Below, one piece after another: positions 36,290 through 46,684 of a DNA stretch of 50,897 nucleotides. The stretch is from Rickettsia typhi. GTDB taxonomy: Bacteria > Pseudomonadota > Alphaproteobacteria > Rickettsiales > Rickettsiaceae. The stretch covers positions 1 through 50,897 of the forward strand of contig CAMBEC010000011.1 in the NCBI GenBank assembly GCA_945865485.1, read 5' to 3'. Position 1 is the stretch's first letter, and each line of letters begins with the position of its first letter. The translations under genes were made by a program, and so were the position numbers. The notes under the pieces are model-generated. The model was given only the letters and a program-made list of their open reading frames with translations. It was not told the origin of the DNA and made no database searches.

Positions 36290-37828
36290 TTACGCTGCTT
36301 CTAGTCGATAATAGTCCATCTGTCTATAACTTAAAGCTTCAGCAATATGATCTTTTCTTACATTGTTTGAACCTGATAAATCTGCAATAGTCCTGGCAAC
36401 TCTTAGCACGCGGTTATAAGCACGCATAGATAACCTAAATTTTTTAGCAGCTTCATTAAGAATATCTTTGCCCTCATCAACAGGGATCGCATAATCAATA
36501 AGCAATTGGCCGTCAAGTCCATTGTTTAGCCTAATATTATACCCTTCATAACGCTGAGATTGAATCTCATGGGCACGTTTTACTCTTTTTGCAACACATT
36601 CACTCCCCTCTTCTCCTGAAACAGATAGTATCTGCTCATATGCAAATCCTTCTTCAAAGGACCCAACTTCTATATGTAAATCAAAACGATCTAAAATTGG
36701 TCCAGATATTTTTGATTGATAGCTAGTTGCGCATGAAGGTGCTCTACTACAAGCTTTAAACGGATCATTCAAATAGCCACATTTACATGGGTTCATAGCT
36801 GCTATTAATTGAAAATTTGCTGGATATTCAATATGAGCTCCAGAGCGAGAAATCAGCACCTTTTTTGTCTCTAAAGGCTGACGAAGAGCCTCAATAACCC
36901 CAGTATTAAATTCAGGTAATTCATCTAAAAACAACACGCCATTATGCGCTAAAGAAATCTCTCCTGGTTTTACTCTTCTGCCAGCGCCCCCACCAACCAT
37001 AGCCGCTACAGTACATGAGTGATGAGGAGCTCTAAATGGACGTTCTTTTGTCAGACAACCATTTTCTAAATTACCGGCTATACTAGCAATAGTGCTGCAC
37101 TCAAGAATCTCTGCTGACGAAAGTTCTGGCATTATACCAGGTAATCTAGCGGCAAGCATTGACTTTCCGGCACCAGGAGGGCCAAACATCAGTAGGTTAT
37201 GACCTCCAGCTGCCACAATCTCAAGGGCTCTTTTTGCCACCTTTTGGCCTCTTATATCCTTTAAATCCGGATAATTCACATCGGAGCGAAATAGCCCCGC
37301 TGAAGGTTGGTGAAGGCTTTGTGTTCCCTTAAAGTGATTTACCAATTCAAGTAAATTACCTGGAGCAAGGATATTTTCATTACCCGACCAGGCAGCTTCA
37401 GAACCATTGCTTTTTGAGCATATCAAACCCTTTCCGCGCGCTGTTGCACCCATAGCCACAGGCAGAACTCCGCTAACTGGCAGTATATTACCATCAAGCG
37501 ACAATTCTCCTAAAATAAGGTAATTACTTATCTCGTCAGCAGGCAGCGCCCCCATACTAGCTAGAATTCCAGCGCTAATTGCCAAATCAAAGTGACTCCC
37601 CTCTTTTACAAGATCCGCAGGAGCCAAGTTAATCAATATCTTTTTTGCCGGCAAGCTCAGTCCAATTGATGATAAAGCAGCCCTGACTCGCTCTTTAGAT
37701 TCGGCGATAGTTTTATCAGCGAGACCAACAATTATAAACTTAGGTATACCAGGTTCAATCTGAACCTGGACGTCTACATCAATAATATCAATACCATTAA
37801 AGGCTAAACTGGCTACTTTTGTGATCAT
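36290..37828 (-). CDS. comM: YifB/ComM-family Mg-chelatase-like AAA+ ATPase
   Basis: A 512-residue ComM protein. The N-terminal ChlI-like domain (FNGIDIIDVDVQVQIEPGIPKFIIVGLADKTIAESKERVRAAL) is followed by the AAA+ module with Walker A GPPGAGKS, Walker B VLFLDELPEF, and the MNPCKCG cysteine motif, then a Mg-chelatase C-terminal domain. ComM is a hexameric helicase promoting branch migration during natural transformation or recombination. Complete. Confidence 0.92.
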   Translation of the reverse strand: MITKVASLAFNGIDIIDVDVQVQIEPGIPKFIIVGLADKTIAESKERVRAALSSIGLSLPAKKILINLAPADLVKEGSHFDLAISAGILASMGALPADEISNYLILGELSLDGNILPVSGVLPVAMGATARGKGLICSKSNGSEAAWSGNENILAPGNLLELVNHFKGTQSLHQPSAGLFRSDVNYPDLKDIRGQKVAKRALEIVAAGGHNLLMFGPPGAGKSMLAARLPGIMPELSSAEILECSTIASIAGNLENGCLTKERPFRAPHHSCTVAAMVGGGAGRRVKPGEISLAHNGVLFLDELPEFNTGVIEALRQPLETKKVLISRSGAHIEYPANFQLIAAMNPCKCGYLNDPFKACSRAPSCATSYQSKISGPILDRFDLHIEVGSFEEGFAYEQILSVSGEEGSECVAKRVKRAHEIQSQRYEGYNIRLNNGLDGQLLIDYAIPVDEGKDILNEAAKKFRLSMRAYNRVLRVARTIADLSGSNNVRKDHIAEALSYRQMDYYRLEAA

Positions 37829-37921
37829 TTATGGTTTTTTCATATGATGGATAATTGCATTATTTTTCATGAAGATTTTTACCCAATTATCAATTTTATA
37901 TAATTTTAAAATATGGTAAGA

Positions 37922-38284
37922 TCAAATCCATTCTTCATCTACAACAGTTTTATCAGTTCTTCGGTCGCCCGTATTTAAAGTTCCTGCTTTCTCCACCAAA
38001 AGCACATGCGCCTCATCATTAGCTATTGGTTTATGCTCCACACCTTTTGGTACTATAAAACTTTCACCAGCTTGTAATAATACTTCTCCATCTCTCATCA
38101 TAATAGTTAGTTGGCCAGCAACTACTATAAAAAGCTCATCAATATCATCATGCTTATGCCAAACAAACTCTCCCTGCATCTTAGCCGCTTTAAGATAATA
38201 ATTGTCAAATTGTCCTAAAATTTTAGGAGTCCATGTTTCAGAAAATTTGTCAAATTTTTCTTTAAAATTAATAACTTCATTCAT
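37922..38284 (-). CDS. Small cupin-domain protein
   Basis: A 120-residue single-domain cupin. WHKHDDIDELFIVVAGQL (residues 42-59) is cupin motif 1 with two metal-binding histidines and the glutamate; motif 2 follows as PKGVEHKPIAN. Such small cupins are usually metal-dependent enzymes or sensors, and the ligand is not readable. The gene stands alone, with a good GAGTG ribosome-binding site. Confidence 0.85.
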   Translation of the reverse strand: MNEVINFKEKFDKFSETWTPKILGQFDNYYLKAAKMQGEFVWHKHDDIDELFIVVAGQLTIMMRDGEVLLQAGESFIVPKGVEHKPIANDEAHVLLVEKAGTLNTGDRRTDKTVVDEEWI

Positions 38285-38425
38285 AATTCACTCCTCAGTT
38301 TTTTATTTAATAAGATGTAAAACAATAGTTATTACCACCCCTAAATTATAACGCCTAAATAAGAAACAACTGGACCATTCGCTATGGAAACCTATAAACA
38401 CATATTTCGTTACCCAAAACTGGCA

Positions 38426-39754
38426 TTATAATATGAATTTTGCTAAATCCATATTTTTCATAAAACCTGAGATTTGTTTATCAACAAATTTACTATCAAT
38501 TTTTATCTTTTTATTGCTTGTATCACTAGCTTCAAAACTAACTTCCTCAAGCAAATTTTCAAGTATAGTGTGTAATCTTCTTGCACCAATGTTCTCTATT
38601 TCTACATTAAAGCTTGCTGCGTAGGTAGCTATTGAGTCAATTGCATCATCAGTAAATTCAAGGGCTACTCCTTCAGTACTAATCAATGCTATGTATTGCT
38701 TGATTAAACTTGATTCAGGCTCAGTCAAAATTTTTACTAGATCATCCTTAGTTAGAGAAGTCATTTCTACTCGGATTGGTAAACGTCCTTGCAACTCTGG
38801 TAACAAATCTGAAGGTTTAGACAAGTGAAAAGCACCCGAAGCTATAAACAATACATGATCAGTCTTGATTGTGCCATATTTTGTGACAACGCTTGTCCCT
38901 TCAATAAGCGGAAGCAGGTCTCTTTGTACTCCTTCTCTGCTTACTTCTGGACCCTTTCCTTCCGACCTAGAAGTAATTTTATCTATCTCATCCAAAAACA
39001 CTATACCATCATTTTCAACTGAGTTTACCGCAATAGCAATAGTCTTTTCCTCATCAATCATTTTATCTGATTCTTCTGACGTAATGATGCTTATAGCCTC
39101 CACCACTGTCAGCTTCTTTTGCTTCATTTTATCTCCACCAAACGCCTTTCCCAACATATCGTTAATGTTAAGAACCCCCATGGCGCTACCTGGCATCCCA
39201 GGAATTTCAAAACTACCACCTCCAACTGGACCAGTATCCTTAACGCTAATTTCAATTTCAGTTGTGTCAAGCTCACCATTCAAAATCTTTACTCTAAACT
39301 TATCTCTAGTTTCAGAAGAAGCTGATTTTCCTACAACAGAATCTAAAATGCGCTCTATTGCGGTGATTTTTGCTTTTTCTTCAACTTCTTTCTTAGCTTT
39401 TTCTTTTTGATGTGAAACCGATATCTCTACTAGATCACGAATTATCGACTCAACATCACGTCCAACATAACCAACTTCAGTAAATTTAGTGGCCTCCACC
39501 TTGATAAATGGCGCTTCAGCTAATTTTGCCAATCTTCTTGCTATTTCAGTTTTACCAACACCAGTAGACCCAATCATCAAGATATTTTTCGGTACAATCT
39601 CACTTCTCATTGGCTCTGGCACTTGAACACGGCGATATCTATTACGCAATGCAACTGCTACAGCTTTTTTTGCTGATGTTTGACCTACAATAAACCTATC
39701 AAGTTCCGCAACTATTTCAGCGGGGGTTAATCCCATTTTATTTTTTGAACTCAT
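38426..39754 (-). CDS. hslU: ATP-dependent protease ATPase subunit HslU
   Basis: AAA+ unfoldase that feeds substrates into Hsl[20 protein letters not shown] at the start, Walker [12 protein letters not shown], the HslU pore-loop context [14 protein letters not shown], the I-domain (residues about 110-240), Walker [11 protein letters not shown] and the C-terminal [12 protein letters not shown] tail that docks into HslV are all intact. 442 aa. Its ATG overlaps the hslV stop by four bases. Confidence 0.96.
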   Translation of the reverse strand: MSSKNKMGLTPAEIVAELDRFIVGQTSAKKAVAVALRNRYRRVQVPEPMRSEIVPKNILMIGSTGVGKTEIARRLAKLAEAPFIKVEATKFTEVGYVGRDVESIIRDLVEISVSHQKEKAKKEVEEKAKITAIERILDSVVGKSASSETRDKFRVKILNGELDTTEIEISVKDTGPVGGGSFEIPGMPGSAMGVLNINDMLGKAFGGDKMKQKKLTVVEAISIITSEESDKMIDEEKTIAIAVNSVENDGIVFLDEIDKITSRSEGKGPEVSREGVQRDLLPLIEGTSVVTKYGTIKTDHVLFIASGAFHLSKPSDLLPELQGRLPIRVEMTSLTKDDLVKILTEPESSLIKQYIALISTEGVALEFTDDAIDSIATYAASFNVEIENIGARRLHTILENLLEEVSFEASDTSNKKIKIDSKFVDKQISGFMKNMDLAKFIL

Positions 39755-40311
39755 TTAACCTTCTCAGTAATAATATTATGATTTGAAAATACACAAATAT
39801 CTGCCGCAATATTCATAGATTTTAACGCAATTTCTTCAGCGTTCATTTTTGTCTCAATAGACATCAGAGCTTTAGCTGCTGAGAGAGCAAAAAATCCCCC
39901 TGAACCAATAGCAGCAACATTACCTTCTGGCTCTATTACATCTCCATTACCTGTTACAATTAATATGTTATCTTTATCAGCTACAATCAACATAGCTTCA
40001 AGCTTACGTAAGTATTTATCCGTGCGCCAGTCTTTAGCCAATTCGACTGCGCTCCTAAGCAACTGATTTGAATATTTATCAAGCTTTGCTTCTAGTCTTT
40101 CAAATAAGGTAAATGCATCGGCTGTTGATCCAGCAAAGCCTGCAACAATTTTATTACCAGATAGCGTCCTTAGCTTTCTAGCAGTAGCTTTTACTATATG
40201 ATTTCCTAGAGACACTTGGCCATCTGCGGCAATCACAATATCTTTGCCTTTTTTTAGACAAAGTATGGTGGTACCATGATGACTGGGGCTACGCGTTGAA
40301 TTATCGGACAT
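39751..40311 (-). CDS. hslV: ATP-dependent protease peptidase subunit HslV
   Basis: Proteasome-like threonine peptidase, 186 aa. The catalytic threonine is T14 in HHGTTIL, exposed after removal of a 13-residue propeptide, as is usual in alphaproteobacteria. [12 protein letters not shown] and the later [14 protein letters not shown] region fit the family. Two-gene operon hslV-hslU with an ATGA overlap; in many bacteria it is heat-shock controlled, though I see no clear sigma-32 box. Confidence 0.96.
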   Translation of the reverse strand: MSDNSTRSPSHHGTTILCLKKGKDIVIAADGQVSLGNHIVKATARKLRTLSGNKIVAGFAGSTADAFTLFERLEAKLDKYSNQLLRSAVELAKDWRTDKYLRKLEAMLIVADKDNILIVTGNGDVIEPEGNVAAIGSGGFFALSAAKALMSIETKMNAEEIALKSMNIAADICVFSNHNIITEKVK

Positions 40312-40440
40312 AATTTATTTCTATTTGTTTTATAAATGAACTTGTATAAATAGCATAAGTGATAGATAATCACCCTCATTCTAAATTGCAAGTAAGATTA
40401 AAAGATAATATTAAGAAGAATCACTCGAAACAAGGATATA

Positions 40441-40797
40441 ATGTACAATAAGAATAATATTTTTGCTAAAATCATTAGCGGAGAAATTCCAACTGAAAAA
40501 CTTTATGAAGATGAAATGGTAATTGCAATTAAAGATATAAATCCTGCTGCTCCAATACACATACTTGTAATGCCTAAAGGAGAATATACTGATTTCACTG
40601 ATTTTGTTGAAAAAGCATCCCTCGCCGAAACTACTCACTACTTCAAAACTATTGCAAAAATTGCCAAAGATAATGGCGCTAATGAGTATCGTACTGTGAG
40701 TAACAAGGGAACATCTTCTGGTCAATCTGTATTCCACTTCCATACCCACATTTTAAGTGGATCAAAAAACATCAATCTAGTAGATAAAAACCTATGA
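40441..40797 (+). CDS. HIT-family hydrolase (HinT-like)
   Basis: A 118-residue purine-nucleoside phosphoramidase-type protein. The histidine triad HFHTH is at H99, H101 and H103, after the [19 protein letters not shown] start typical of HinT. It hydrolyses AMP-linked substrates such as acyl-adenylates. The stop overlaps the asd ATG (ATGA), so the genes are coupled. Confidence 0.93.
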   Translation: MYNKNNIFAKIISGEIPTEKLYEDEMVIAIKDINPAAPIHILVMPKGEYTDFTDFVEKASLAETTHYFKTIAKIAKDNGANEYRTVSNKGTSSGQSVFHFHTHILSGSKNINLVDKNL

Positions 40798-41801
40798 AAA
40801 AGAAATACGTAATTGCCCTAGTCGGAGCAACCGGAAACGTTGGGCGAGAAGTTTTAAACTATTTAGCTAGCAGAAATTTTCCTGTTAAACAAATCATTGC
40901 TCTAGCCTCGGAAAACTCGGTAGGTCGTCAAGTGAGTTTTGGTGATGACACACTAAAAGTAAACCAGATGAAAGGATTTGATTTTTCTGGCATAGATATC
41001 GCCTTTTTTTGTGCTGGCTCAGAAGTGTCAAGGAAGTATGCTAAAGAAGCAGTAAGTAAAGGATGTATTGTAATTGATAAATCTTCATTATTCAGACTTG
41101 ATGATAACGTACCGTTGGTTGTTCCAGAAGCAAACTTGCAAGTTCTCAAAAACTTCAAAGCCGGTATCATAGCAAATCCAAACTGCTGCACAATACCGTT
41201 ATCTGTTGTATTAAAACCTCTTGATAACGCTGTTAAAATTAAAAGGGTTGTAATTTCAACATATCAATCGGTATCAGGTGCCGGTAAGTTGGCTATGGAC
41301 GAATTATATAAACAAACAAAAGCTAAGTTCGTCTTTGAAAACCTTGATTCTCGCGTTTTTCCAAAACAAATAGCTTTTAACTTATTCCCACATATTGGAG
41401 AATTTAGAGAAGATGGTTCTACAGATGAGGAATATAAAATCCAAGAAGAACTTAAAAAAATAATAGGAAATCACATCAATTCGACAGTAACTTGTGTCCG
41501 GGTACCAGTTTTTGTTTCCCACGCGATGTCAGTTAATATAGAATTTGAAGATAAGATGGGAGCAGACGAAGCCGAAGAGTTATTATATGAAGCTGATGGA
41601 GTTGTTGTTCATAGCCTTGAAAATGAAATGAAATACGCAACCCCTATAGACACAGTTGAAAATGACGATGTGTTTGTTTCAAGGATACGAAATGACACTT
41701 CGAAAGTAAATTGTATCAATATGTGGATTTGCGCTGATAACTTAAGAAAAGGTGCGGCGCTTAACGCGGTCCAAATAGCGGAAGAACTTATAAAAAATTG
41801 A
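40794..41801 (+). CDS. asd: Aspartate-semialdehyde dehydrogenase
   Basis: NADP-dependent enzyme reducing aspartyl-4-phosphate to the semialdehyde, the branch point to lysine/diaminopimelate, threonine and methionine. GATGNVG (residues 11-17) binds NADP; nucleophile C131 lies in [10 protein letters not shown]; and [14 protein letters not shown] and the later HAMSVN substrate motif are present. 335 aa, complete. In a host-dependent bacterium it fits a need for diaminopimelate for peptidoglycan. Confidence 0.94.
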   Translation: MKKKYVIALVGATGNVGREVLNYLASRNFPVKQIIALASENSVGRQVSFGDDTLKVNQMKGFDFSGIDIAFFCAGSEVSRKYAKEAVSKGCIVIDKSSLFRLDDNVPLVVPEANLQVLKNFKAGIIANPNCCTIPLSVVLKPLDNAVKIKRVVISTYQSVSGAGKLAMDELYKQTKAKFVFENLDSRVFPKQIAFNLFPHIGEFREDGSTDEEYKIQEELKKIIGNHINSTVTCVRVPVFVSHAMSVNIEFEDKMGADEAEELLYEADGVVVHSLENEMKYATPIDTVENDDVFVSRIRNDTSKVNCINMWICADNLRKGAALNAVQIAEELIKN

Positions 41802-41817
41802 CACTGATTTTAGTATT

Positions 41818-42753
41818 ATGAAACTATCTGAAGATGACATAAACTTAGTCCAAAAGCATAAAGCTAAGTTTGCTTCCTTTAAGTATTTGGGAGATGATGG
41901 TTTTTTAAAACAGATTGATGTTCCCGCCAGAGCTATAAAAAACAGTATTTTTTTTGCGGCAACTAATCTTAACCTACATCCAATTAAGTCTAAAGCTTTC
42001 ATTGACCCATTTAGAAGTGAATTAACAACCAGTTTTTACTGCGAAAATCATGCTAGCACCACAAATCAGCGTAATGTAGCTGAAAAAATTCATGATTCTG
42101 CTAATTATCCTTTATTTAATGAGTATTTTGCTCAAATTAGCTTTTGGGTTGTAGATGAAAGTTGCGAAAATAATGGTCTGCATTGTATAGCAGACCCAAT
42201 CGATCAATACGCAAATTTAAGAGCAGACATAATTTCTACTCTAGAAAACATTGGAATTGAGTCAACTTATCACCATCACGGCAAAACAAATAATGAATCT
42301 GTGATTGGTATTAAGGGTAAGACAGTAATTGATCTTGCGGATAATATTATTATTGCCAAGTTTATCATAGCAAATGTCTCGGCTAGCTACAGTACTCACA
42401 TTAGCTTTAGTGTGAATGAAAATATTAATTTGAATCTGTTTTTAAAAAGCCAAAAAGCAGAAATTGATAAGGTTTACACTGCTTTAACCGCCAGATCAAA
42501 ACAAGTATCAACTTTTTCAACTAAAGCCAATGAGTATTTTTTTGAATTAAAGGAAATACACAATTATAAAGTTGATGAGGAAATGGTATTACATATTGAA
42601 CTAGTAACCCTTGAGCAGTTTATCCCTTATTTATGTTTAGTTGATCTGCTTTCGTATGAAAGTAAATCTAAACTGGTGGAAAAAGAGTTATCGTTATTCT
42701 TCAAAAAGGTAAATAAAAATCTAGATTGGGTAATGCAAAAAGTTAATAATTGA
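41818..42753 (+). CDS. Glutamine-synthetase-related probable pseudoenzyme
   Basis: A 311-residue protein that lines up end to end with GlnA (about 470 aa) but with large losses. The start (DINLVQKHKAKFASFKYLGDDGFLKQIDVP) matches the GS beta-Grasp domain; AFIDPFRSELTTSFYCEN matches AVIDPF...LIIRCDI; GIESTYHHHGKTNNES matches the HHHEVATAGQNE segment; DLADNIIIAKFIIANVS matches KKADEIQIYKYVVHNVA; and a PYLCL stretch sits near the end. The GPEPEFF metal-ligand segment is replaced by FAQISFWVVDES, the Glu of HHHE is a glycine, and the GSGMH nucleotide/metal motif and arginine-rich active site are gone. Synthetase activity is unlikely. Role unknown. 16 bp after asd and probably co-transcribed with it. 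Confidence 0.7.
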   Translation: MKLSEDDINLVQKHKAKFASFKYLGDDGFLKQIDVPARAIKNSIFFAATNLNLHPIKSKAFIDPFRSELTTSFYCENHASTTNQRNVAEKIHDSANYPLFNEYFAQISFWVVDESCENNGLHCIADPIDQYANLRADIISTLENIGIESTYHHHGKTNNESVIGIKGKTVIDLADNIIIAKFIIANVSASYSTHISFSVNENINLNLFLKSQKAEIDKVYTALTARSKQVSTFSTKANEYFFELKEIHNYKVDEEMVLHIELVTLEQFIPYLCLVDLLSYESKSKLVEKELSLFFKKVNKNLDWVMQKVNN

Positions 42754-42853
42754 TTAAATTTTGTTTATCTTCTTGCGGTTATGAACATAATATAGTATAT
42801 ATTTCTAGTATCAAGGTAGTAATTTTTAACATCTGGATGGTAACATACAAGTT

Positions 42854-44617
42854 ATGCAGCAAAAATTTAATCAAGTAGAAAAAAAAGATAACCCTTTAAA
42901 AATTGCATTAGAAAAATGTAGAGCAGCTTTTAAAATAACTTTTGTCTTTGCCTTTATTATTAATTTGCTCATGTTGGTGACGCCGTTATATTCTCTGCAG
43001 GTTCTCGACAGGGTTATAGGAAGTGGTAATATAGAAACTTTATTGATGTTATCTATTATCATTGCTTTCATATATTTCATTCATACACTTTTACAAATAG
43101 CTAGATCGTTTACCTTAATTAAGGTTGGCGAATGGCTTGACAATACCTTATCGCCCGTTTTGTTTGGTCATTCAATTTCTGCGTCTGCAACAAAAGTCGA
43201 TCCAGCTTCAAGCCAAATGCTTAGGGACTTTCAAACGCTAAAAACATTCTTAACTAGCACCGGAATTAATACACTTTTCGATGCGCCTTGGAGCATTGTG
43301 TACATAATTATTATATTTTTGATACACCCGTATATTGGTTATATTACTATTGCGGGAGCGGTTATTATTGTTGGCTTTGCTTTTTTTAATGCAATTGCTA
43401 CAAATAAAACTCTAAATGAAGCAACTGAATATTCTATCAAAGCAATGGGTCAAGCCGAGATTGCCAATAGAAATGCCGAAGCAGTTGAAGCTATGGGCAT
43501 GATTAAGAATGTCAAAAGAAACTGGGCAAAGTTTAATGAAGCTTCTCTGGCAAAGCAATCAGTAGCCAGCTATAGAAACGGTGTTATTTCTAATTTTTCT
43601 AGATTCATTCGTAACGTTATGCAAATGGCTGTTACTGGTATGGGCGCTTATGTAGTTGTAAAGTCTAATGGTCAGGACATGACAACAGGTGGCATGATTG
43701 CAAGCTCTATTATCGTTGGTAAAGCGCTTGCGCCATTCGATAATGCTATTGGCATGTGGAAAAGTATAAGTAGCACAATGAAATCTTATAAAAACATTAA
43801 CGAATCATTTGCTAAACATACCGAGAGAGACCAAGCAATGCCGATACCTCACGTAGATGGTCATTTAGCAGTTGAAAATGTATATTATTCGTCCCCAGTT
43901 CCTTCTGGCATGCCAATACCCCCTATGCCCAAACATATCTTAAAAGGGATTTCATTTGCTATACAACCGGGAGAAATTCTAGCAATAGTTGGGCCTAGTG
44001 CCGCAGGAAAATCAACCCTTGCTAAACTAATCGTTGGAGTTTGGGCTGCTTCGTCTGGATCAGTGCGTCTAGATGGTGGAGATGTTTACACCTGGAATAG
44101 AGAAAATTTTGGGGAACATGTAGGGTATTTGCCTCAAGGTATAGAACTATTTAGCGGTAGCATTAAAGATAATATAGCCAGAATGTCTGACCAACTAAAC
44201 CCAGAAAAAGTGATTGAAGCCGCAAAAATGTGCGGTGCACATGAAATGATACTTAGATTCCAAGATGGTTATGATTCCGATATTGGTTCTGGTGGATCTA
44301 ATTTATCTGGTGGACAAAGACAAAGAATTGGCCTAGCGAGAGCTTTTTATGGTACCCCAAAACTAGTTGTTCTTGATGAGCCTAATGCTAATCTAGATGA
44401 AGCAGGTGAATTAGCTTTAGCTGGCGCGCTTGCTGAAGCTAGAAAAAAGAAAATAACAGTAATAGTTATTTCTCACCGTCCTTCTGTACTTTCGGAAGTT
44501 GATAAAATTATGGTAATTCAGGATGGAGCAGTAGCAAGCTTTGGATCGAAAGAAGAAATACACGGGCGCATACAAATGCTCAAGAATGGTATGATACATA
44601 TTAACGATAAAGAATAG
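42854..44617 (+). CDS. Type I secretion system permease/ATPase (PrtD/AprD type)
   Basis: ABC exporter half-transporter of 587 aa. Six membrane helices lie in residues about 35-320. The nucleotide-binding domain follows, with Walker A GPSAAGKST, signature LSGGQRQR, Walker B LVVLDEP and the switch histidine in VISHRP. No N-terminal C39-like domain is present, as is usual for PrtD-type exporters of C-terminal-signal substrates. Thirteen bases later comes the HlyD adaptor. The outer-membrane TolC partner and any cognate substrate are not in the window. Confidence 0.92.
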   Translation: MQQKFNQVEKKDNPLKIALEKCRAAFKITFVFAFIINLLMLVTPLYSLQVLDRVIGSGNIETLLMLSIIIAFIYFIHTLLQIARSFTLIKVGEWLDNTLSPVLFGHSISASATKVDPASSQMLRDFQTLKTFLTSTGINTLFDAPWSIVYIIIIFLIHPYIGYITIAGAVIIVGFAFFNAIATNKTLNEATEYSIKAMGQAEIANRNAEAVEAMGMIKNVKRNWAKFNEASLAKQSVASYRNGVISNFSRFIRNVMQMAVTGMGAYVVVKSNGQDMTTGGMIASSIIVGKALAPFDNAIGMWKSISSTMKSYKNINESFAKHTERDQAMPIPHVDGHLAVENVYYSSPVPSGMPIPPMPKHILKGISFAIQPGEILAIVGPSAAGKSTLAKLIVGVWAASSGSVRLDGGDVYTWNRENFGEHVGYLPQGIELFSGSIKDNIARMSDQLNPEKVIEAAKMCGAHEMILRFQDGYDSDIGSGGSNLSGGQRQRIGLARAFYGTPKLVVLDEPNANLDEAGELALAGALAEARKKKITVIVISHRPSVLSEVDKIMVIQDGAVASFGSKEEIHGRIQMLKNGMIHINDKE

Positions 44618-44630
44618 TTACTGTAAAAAT

Positions 44631-46202
44631 ATGTCAGATAATAATAACAAAATAACACCTGAAAAAATGCAACAACTTCAACAATTACAGCAATTGTTGA
44701 TGCAGCAAAAAGCAGCTGGAGAACCTAATAAAATGCCTACTGGCCTCCCTTTTATGCAAAAACCTCCCAGTATGTGGACACCAAAGGGATTCTTTATTGC
44801 TATAATACAAGGCATGCAAAACAGCGTAAAGTTTGTTGATCAATTTATTAATCTTATTGTTAAAGAAGATGGTGGAAATGCAAATGACGTGGTCAAGAGT
44901 GCAAAATCGCCTATATTATTTGGATTATTTGTTACAGTATTTTTCGTTATATTAGGTACTATTTGGATGGCTACAGCGCCTCTAGATAGCGCAGCTGTTG
45001 CTATTGGCACTGTTATTAGTAGCACTCAGAAAAAAGTAATCAATCATCAGGAAGGTGGGGTACTTAAGGCCGTTTTTGTAAAACTAGGTGACGTTGTAAA
45101 AAAAGGTGACAAACTGCTAGAACTAGACGATACCAAGACAAAATCTGAGTATGAAAACGTACTTAACCAATATAGAACGCTTTTAGCGAGTGAAAGCAGA
45201 TTGCTAGCAGAAATTAACAACGACACAGAAATTATTTACCCAGAATTCTTACTTAAAGACAAGTCCGAAGCAGATGTTGCAAAGATCATCGAAACTCAAA
45301 ATAGTCTATTTAGTTCAAGAAGTAAAATTATCTCCGCAGAAAGAGATTCTTTGAGACAAAGAAGTAAGCAATCAAAAAAACAAATCGAAGGGTACGAGGC
45401 TAAGAAGGTTGCCCTTGAGAAAACGTTAGAAGTGACTTTAGATAGGTTAGACGCAACCAAAAAGCTTAATGCGAAAGGATTTGCCCAAAAAGCCGCCCTG
45501 CTCGAGCTGGAAGCCAAAGAGGCAAGTATACAAAGCGAATTAGCAATAACAGACACAGAAATAGCTAAGGCAGAACAGGAAATAACTAAAACTGATATAG
45601 AGTTAATAAACATAGATAGCAAGTTTTCTACACAAACATTGAATGATCTAAAAGAATCACAAGCTCAGCTTGCCGGTCATAGAGAAAGATTTTTCTATCT
45701 ACAAGAAGCTCTCAATAGAGTGGTTATAAAATCACCGGTGGATGGAGTAGTTAATAACCTAAATTTTCATACTATAGGTAGCTCTATACCTCCTGGTCAG
45801 ACTATGGTAGAGATTTCTCCAATAAATGATCCTTTGGTTATCGAAGCAAAAATTGAGCCGAAAAGTATTGATTCTATAGCTGTTGGACTCGTTTCAAAAA
45901 TAAAATTTAGCGCCTTTAAATCAAGAACCACTCCATCATTTACCGGTAAAGTAATTTCTCTATCACCTGATTTAGTTATGGATCATCAAAGAGGCCCTGG
46001 CGATCCACTTGCAAACGGTTATTACTTGGCACGTATCGAGATTGATATGGATAAGTTTAAAGAAGTAGCTAATACAAGGAAGTTAGAACTTCATCCTGGG
46101 ATGCAAGCTGAGGTTCAAATAGTAACTGGTACTAGAACTTTACTAAGGTATCTTTTGGATCCACTAATTGACGCCATGTTTAAAGGTTTTAAGGAGAAAT
46201 AG
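44631..46202 (+). CDS. Type I secretion membrane-fusion protein (HlyD/AprE family)
   Basis: Periplasmic adaptor of 523 aa that joins the ABC exporter to TolC. A Gln-rich cytoplasmic tail (residues 1-90) precedes one membrane helix (about 98-120). Then comes the split biotinyl-lipoyl domain (HQEGGVLKAVFVKLGDVVKKGDKLLELDD and VVIKSPVDGVVNNLNFHTIGSSIPPGQ) around a long coiled coil (about 215-360), ending in a beta-barrel region (KSIDSIAVGLVSKIKFSAF). Complete, operon with the preceding ATPase gene. Confidence 0.92.
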   Translation: MSDNNNKITPEKMQQLQQLQQLLMQQKAAGEPNKMPTGLPFMQKPPSMWTPKGFFIAIIQGMQNSVKFVDQFINLIVKEDGGNANDVVKSAKSPILFGLFVTVFFVILGTIWMATAPLDSAAVAIGTVISSTQKKVINHQEGGVLKAVFVKLGDVVKKGDKLLELDDTKTKSEYENVLNQYRTLLASESRLLAEINNDTEIIYPEFLLKDKSEADVAKIIETQNSLFSSRSKIISAERDSLRQRSKQSKKQIEGYEAKKVALEKTLEVTLDRLDATKKLNAKGFAQKAALLELEAKEASIQSELAITDTEIAKAEQEITKTDIELINIDSKFSTQTLNDLKESQAQLAGHRERFFYLQEALNRVVIKSPVDGVVNNLNFHTIGSSIPPGQTMVEISPINDPLVIEAKIEPKSIDSIAVGLVSKIKFSAFKSRTTPSFTGKVISLSPDLVMDHQRGPGDPLANGYYLARIEIDMDKFKEVANTRKLELHPGMQAEVQIVTGTRTLLRYLLDPLIDAMFKGFKEK

Positions 46203-46684
46203 GCACAGCGATTCAGTATAGTAGATTTGCCTTGATATCCCAACTTCAAGCTAATTTAACCCCAATTATGGATAAGATAAATATTAGATTTAGTTATGTC
46301 CGGCAAGAAACACAGTCATACCGAGCTTGATCCGGTATCTTCTTATCTACAGTCAGCTGAACTCAGTGGGGTTTGCCTGTCTCTTCAGCCAAGTAATCTT
46401 CTACTATCTTATGAGATCCTGAAGTAAATTCAGGATGACGGTGCGTATAGCGAGCCCCAGTATAAAATCATACGACTCTATTCCTTATCCATCATAGTTC
46501 AGGGTAATTTACTCCGTAAATAATTGAACCATCCAGAATAAGGCGCATGTCTAATTAACTAGCTTAAAGTATATCTCAGGTTGCGTATAATAAAGCTTGG
46601 CCTCCATATTATAACATCCTCTAAAACATAAATATTGCACTTTGCCTTGTTAGGTAAAGAGTGTTATGTTTAACCTAATTGCTA
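46203..46684. repeat. Repeat-rich intergenic region
   Basis: No gene. It contains palindromic-family remnants (CATACCGAGCTTGATCCGGTAT at about 46317-46339, TCCTGAAGTAAATTCAGGA at about 46417-46436), enclosed by an imperfect inverted repeat of about 30 bp (46252-46280 and 46479-46511) built around ATGGATAAG. A third copy of the ATGGATAAGATAAAT unit is at 48200-48230. Confidence 0.55.

Noticed and set aside
38865-39410. 181-codon plus-strand frame inside hslU
   Set aside because: Antisense shadow of the clearly real hslU gene.
41818-42753. Functional glutamine synthetase
   Set aside because: Metal ligands and nucleotide-site motifs are missing, and the protein is about 160 residues too short.
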